Assembly (NCBI RefSeq): GCF_032854445.1
Contig: NC_088302.1
Location: 33,389,979-33,453,978, forward strand
Reading direction: 5' to 3'
Source: Liolophura sinensis
Taxonomy: Eukaryota > Mollusca > Polyplacophora > Chitonida > Chitonidae
Length of the DNA: 64,000 nucleotides
Shown: piece by piece, positions 59,451 to 64,000 of the stretch
Numbering within the stretch: the stretch's first letter is position 1
Layout: every line of letters starts with the position of its first letter
Made by a program: the position numbers and the translations under genes
Notes under the pieces: model-generated
Told to the model about the DNA's origin: nothing
The model's database searches: none
What the model saw: the letters and a program-made list of their open reading frames with translations, nothing else

Positions 59451-60600
59451 GTAAAAAATCTATGCCTAATATTCTATGTTGTTTTTTTTTTTTACCTATT
59501 TCTTTAGTTTTATTAGTGCACTCAAGACTTGCATAAACCAGCGCTGAAGTGAAATTTGTGTCGAAATGAGTTGGATTCAACGCATTCTTAAGATCCCACT
59601 GTCTGAAACTAGTTGGTAATCTGGATTTCAGTGAGGAAGTGTCCAGGCTGACATTTTCGCCATTTTGTTACTTCTGGTGCTTTTATAGTGGTTTATTCTC
59701 ACTTAATTGTTGTACAATAAATCCATTTCCAGTCTGTCCTTTTTTAATTATTTAATTACATTTGTACAGTCATATGTATATATGTATAGACAGTACTGTA
59801 CAATATACAGTTAGAAAAGGGTTAATTAGTTATGATGACGCTGTAATTTACTGTGATACGGTGGAATTAAGTTCACCGCCGTATTTCGTAAAACTATACT
59901 GCAATTTGATGATCAGACAAATTTAGACTAAATCAATGAAGTGCTCGTTAAATGATTTAATTATCCAAATGTAAACAAGGCTGACCACCCGCATCTTTCC
60001 GTCACAGGTAATGAAACATAAAAACGTGTGAACTGCATGACCATGGTGCAAATTATCTGTCAGCCATGTTACTAAAGCACCCACAATCCTGTCACGCGAC
60101 AGCCTTAATATTTACCGTATACGGTAGAAGGCAGCATGCAGTGATGTGGGTGCACAGCTTGCTATATGAAATATGACATGCGTCGGCAGGATGAAAGAGC
60201 TCTACGAACAGGTTGACGTAAATACACGTTGTTATCTACATAACGGGTGAGTGCGCACTAAAAAACAGATCACAGTGTAAATTTCACCTGTTTAATTAAG
60301 TGCGAAATAGGCGTGGCTTCCAAATAAGGCCGACTAAAACAAAGCCTTGGGTGATGTATGAGTTGACACTGGGCCCAGGGGAGACCCCCAACCCCCGAGC
60401 CTCATCATCGTTATCTGTCCCTTCATCTACGCGAAATTTCCCCTTTATCTAGCCGTGTTTTGCCTCTCCCCTCTTTGCGTCCTCCTAGGCCACTGAGCCC
60501 GACAAGTAACAAGCATAGACCTGTCTCTCTTACCTGTACATCTTTAATCTACATCATCTGTAGATTTCTGTGATATTTCTCTACCTTTATAAACTAATCA

Positions 60601-60645
60601 CCCCCCCCCCCCCCAACCCACCACCACCACCACCACCACCCTCCC
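60601..60645 (+). repeat. Poly-C plus CCA microsatellite
   Basis: A run of about 14 C is followed by AACCCA and eight CCA triplets. A second C run of about 14 bases is at 61727-61740. Confidence 0.95.
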
Positions 60646-61064
60646 TCCACCCAGGGACATAAAGATCTAATTGCGATAATAGAGAAAGTCCCGAGCGTGC
60701 GCACTGATTTGACCCGATTCTTAACAGACTACAAAAACATCAGATATTCGTCCAACCTTCACAGTCTCGTGATTTCGCTGCGGGATCCCGCGCAAATTCT
60801 TTGTGAGCTATATTGATCTACGTAACCAAAACGTCATTGGGTGTATAATCTGAAGATGATGATGACATCATCATTTATTCATAACTGCGCTATTGTCTTG
60901 CTAATATATATAGACTGCAAAAACATGTATTTAACATGAAGTAAAAATGGCTGTTTCACTGCAAACTGAATGCAACTTCAACTTGATCGTATAAGCAGCG
61001 TGAATGACACTACTGGATCAGGTCACTTTATATATGTTTTATATGCTATAAAAGACTGCAGCAC

Positions 61065-61165
61065 ACAGAGTAAAACCAGAGCAGTGACGACAGTGTGATT
61101 GTTGGCAACTGGCCACACTGAAGCGGTGAAATCTGGTCTCAATTTATATAATTTAAGGTTTTATT
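61065..61165 (-). repeat. Dispersed repeat family D, copy 4
   Basis: The reverse complement reads GACCAGATTTCACCGCTTCA, GTGTGGCCAGTTGCCAACAA, TCACACTGTCGTCACTGCTC and TTTTACTCTGTGTGCTGCAG. It is the closest to a consensus of the four copies. Confidence 0.75.
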
Positions 61166-61169
61166 CTAA

Positions 61170-62075
61170 CTGTCCATGCTTAAAATGTATACCAGCTTTA
61201 TAACCTACTATCTGTTGTCCCAGATTCTCAAGGTACATGAAATGGGATTCTTTCTATAGTGTGCCCTAATCGTGGTATTTTTTACCACTATCCGGATTCA
61301 TCTAAAGTATAGACCGAAGACTCTTAATGACTTCTCAGCATATTTGAATCTTTTCCCAGCTGTAGAGGTTTTGTATATTCGGGAACCATTTAACATGTAT
61401 CCGTACAAAACTGTGCACAGCGATAGGCATTTTTCCGTTAGCGCTTATGTAGCCTTTATATCGATCAACCATTTGGGGAACATTTCTGAGACATTGCAGG
61501 AAATTCTATTTATCCATCTTATATGCCCATAAGTCAAAGCCAAAGAGTAATTCAAGTACTAAGCAAAGCTTTGGGCTATCACACGTGGAGGATCACCGGT
61601 GTACCTAATGTCCTGTTGTATAATGTCATCGCGTTATTTCACCTCTCGGCTGTCCCACTTGCCGTGTGTAATGCTGTGTTTGTGATAATGTAACCAGGCG
61701 GCAAAACCAATGCTGAACCTTAACCGCCCCCCCCCCCCCCACACACACAAATGCATGCCCCAGACCGACCTCGCTAAGACTATATACCTCATTATGTAAG
61801 CAACGACATATCTGCGGGATGAGATATGGAAAATCAGACGTACCTCTGTATATATATCGAAACCATTGTTAGTATTTAGTCAAACATATACACCAGGAAA
61901 TAATGGATGTATGTGCCACAGACTTGCTTTTATTTAGTTTTTAATTTGCGTGTACATGAAATAATTTACGTGAATAAAGCTGGTGTATCTCCACCTATAC
62001 ATTGTTGTTTTTTTACATCTACTGGCAAGTTCTACGTCATCCGTCGAGCAGTATATAGGCCTACTGTACGATTAT
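61170..62075. other. Gene-free stretch
   Basis: An 86-codon plus frame (61272-61532) is unrecognised. The poly-C run at 61727-61740 is followed by an AC run. I see nothing else. Confidence 0.4.
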
Positions 62076-62079
62076 AAGC

Positions 62080-62628
62080 ATGGATTCATTAATACTGTAG
62101 AAAGAACTACATTGACAGCTAATTCATTTTCTTAATTCAGAACGATACTGGACATTTTGTCAATAACTTGTAATAGTAAATACATTTACGGTAATAATTA
62201 CATGTATAAATGCAACATGGATTCATTAATACTGTAGAAAGAACAACATTGACAACTAATTCATTTTCTTAATTCAGAAAGATACTGGACATTTTGTCAA
62301 TAACTTGTTATAGTAAATACATTTACGGTAATAATTACATTTATAAATGCAACATGGATTCATTAATACTGTAGAAAGAACAACATTGACAACTAATTCA
62401 TTTTCTTAATTCAGAAAGTTACTGGACATTTTGTCAATAACTTGTTATAGTAAATACATTTACGGTAATAATTACATTTATAAATGCAACATGGATTCAT
62501 TAATACTGTAGAAAGAACAACATTGACAACTAATTCATTTTCTTAATTCAGAAAGTTACTGGACATTTTGTCAATAACTTGTAATAGTAAATACATTTAC
62601 GGTAATAATTACATTTATAAATGCAACA
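62080..62628 (+). repeat. 137-bp tandem repeat, 4 nearly identical units
   Basis: ATGGATTCATTAATACTGTA starts units at 62080, 62217, 62354 and 62491, exactly 137 bp apart. Each unit includes AACTAATTCATTTTCTTAAT, TACTGGACATTTTGTCAATA and TTTACGGTAATAATTACAT. Units differ by only a few bases (for example GACAGC or GACAAC, CGATACT or AGTTACT), so the duplication is recent. There is no open frame over a unit. Four complete units end at TGCAAC, after which AT-rich unrelated sequence starts. Confidence 0.97.
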
Positions 62629-62634
62629 TAAGCT

Positions 62635-63250
62635 TTGGGTTTAAACTTTTTTAGAATGATCGTATAGTTTTGGCTTTTGTTGTTTCGTTTTATTTTTTGT
62701 CTGTTTGGTTTGTTTCTTTTTATTATTATTTTTCTTTGTTTAATTTGTTTCTGTTTCGAATCCTCAATTGTCTGACAAGGAAGCAACACCTGTATACATC
62801 AAACGCCTTATATATGACGATATGATATACTGTCATGTTTGACAGATGACAAGTCATTTCTCACTTCACCCACAGTTCACGTGTTATATAGCCCTGAGAT
62901 ATGGGGGGTTTTATGGATCGTTACCTGGAAGGCATGGTCTGAAATGATAACAGGCAGCTCTGACGCTGGAATGCCCGATTTGTCTTTGGGCAGCTTCAAA
63001 GTAATTAAAAAAACAATAGACCGTAAAATCAGCTGTCGGATTGAAAACGGGGCGAGAGCTTCTTTTAATTTAACTTTTGTGTTATTTAGATTTAATTACA
63101 AATAGCATGATGGCTTATTTAATTAAAATTCAACATTGCCTGGTTTGTGAGTTTGTTTGTTTAATTGTAAATTCATTTGAAATTGTAAATAAATAACATT
63201 CCAATGAAGCGAAGTGTAACCAAATCATTATGAAAGTTACATAATCTAAG
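62635..63250. other. Gene-free stretch
   Basis: An 88-codon plus frame at 62839-63105 is unrecognised. The rest is AT-rich. Confidence 0.4.
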
Positions 63251-63254
63251 CATC

Positions 63255-63400
63255 TAACCCGACACTCGTATACCATTCGTAAACCATGAAGGGGTGTTCC
63301 GTCTCGATAATCTCGCGAGACCATATTTCAAAAACAATGTAAAACACCATTTCTTAAGAAATATGTAAAAATACACATCAATAGTTAATAAAACTGGTAA
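63255..63400 (-). repeat. Dispersed repeat family R, copy B
   Basis: The minus strand reads ACATATTTCTTAAGAAATGG, TGTTTTACATTG, CGCGAGATTATCGAGACGGA, ACACCCCTTCATGGTTTACG and AATGGTATACGAGTGTCGGG. It aligns with copy A in order and spacing, though the frame of copy A is not kept. Confidence 0.65.
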
Positions 63401-63734
63401 AAATTTAATAGAAAAGAAGTCATATTCCAAGCACGATAACCAATTCAAATTTTAAACTGGTATAGCGAATAACTTCCAGGTTGAATGCGAATACATGTTA
63501 ACTTGTTGCAGCTATGTTTGTGTAATAAACACGTATGTTTATACCACCTCTACACCTGAGTTAAGACAGACGCAAGTAGGCTTTTCATCTATGCGTTAAA
63601 CAAAAGTAACAGGTAAATTGTGAAATTAAATAATGTCTTGAATAATATCTTTGATTATTATTTATCAATGGAATCCTAATTACACTGCGTGCTTTTTGGA
63701 CATGATCCTGTAATCCATGCGTCGAAACAGACAT

Positions 63735-63900
63735 TCGTATACGAGGTGACAACTAGAATGGACGTTCCGGGTCAATAATCACAAGGCCAATGCCCAAAAC
63801 GACGTTTAACACACACCACCAAAGAACTAAGAAGGTATATAGAGTCTGAAATTGGGAGGGAGTCAGGCAAAGAGAAAGCAGCCAACAGTGTTCAGTGTAA
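63735..63900 (-). repeat. Dispersed repeat family R, copy C
   Basis: The minus strand reads CTCTATATACCTTCTTAGTT, GTGTTAAACGTCGTTTTGGG, CCTTGTGATTATTGACCCGG, AACGTCCATTC and GTATACGAATGTCTGTTTCG. It is clearly related to copies A and B. The 74-codon minus frame over it has no counterpart in copy B. Confidence 0.65.
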
Positions 63901-64000
63901 GGCTGGAAGAATGCAAACATACTCCATGCAGCTTGTCGTATTATCCTCCCATACAGATTAAGTGCCTGACCCACCAACAGGCATCTCTATGTTCTAGTCG

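Larger units (their letters stand above)
58350..61060. other. Gene-free stretch
   Basis: AT-rich. It contains a SINE-tail-like relic (59330-59450), a pair of homopolymer or triplet tracts (60601-60645) and a GC-richer block near 60350-60500. No gene is seen. Confidence 0.4.

Overview
The window looks like intergenic DNA from an animal, most likely a mollusc or another lophotrochozoan. I find no intact host protein-coding gene, no rRNA gene and no free-standing tRNA gene. Base composition is AT-rich, the reading frames are short, and the sequence is full of eukaryotic retroposons and minisatellites. The mollusc assignment rests on resemblance of the main short retroposon, called SINE-A here, to tRNA-derived SINEs I associate with mollusc genomes. 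That is recognition from memory, not a database result.

Layout. From 0 to 15 kb there are several tandem arrays: a 21-bp array at 1.05-1.33 kb, a second 21-bp array at 4.18-4.85 kb, a diverged long-unit array at 9.5-10.5 kb, a 66-bp repeat at 13.1 kb and a 44-bp array at 13.9-14.9 kb. SINE-A copies and one copy of a dispersed repeat (family D) lie among them. A decayed reverse transcriptase follows at 15.0-15.4 kb. From 15.4 to 28.9 kb the DNA is mostly unique, with SINE-A copies and three palindromic MITE-like elements at 24.1, 25.6 and 25.8 kb. From 28.9 to 32.9 kb a 33-bp array of about 1.6 kb and a related 32-bp array flank a segment that holds a SINE-containing composite repeat and a broken reverse transcriptase. 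From 33.7 to 35.6 kb there is a cluster of five SINE copies from three families, including an inverted pair. At 37.6-38.3 kb lies the degenerate 3' end of a non-LTR retrotransposon. From 43.4 to 46.5 kb come a third 21-bp array, a 27-bp array and a 65-bp array. From 46.5 to 64 kb the sequence is mostly unique, with a few GC-richer segments that could be regulatory, a near-identical four-copy 137-bp repeat at 62.1-62.6 kb, and two copies of a further dispersed repeat (family R) near the right end.

Long open frames in the window are mostly products of tandem repeats. The 21-, 33- and 57-bp units are multiples of three and keep a frame open. In the 32- and 65-bp arrays the frame rotates from unit to unit and all of them happen to be open. 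The only sequences with convincing protein ancestry are retrotransposon relics, and all of them are broken by stops, frameshifts or deletions. No genes act together here. The biology is that of transposon decay and minisatellite growth, possibly with scattered regulatory elements of genes outside the window.
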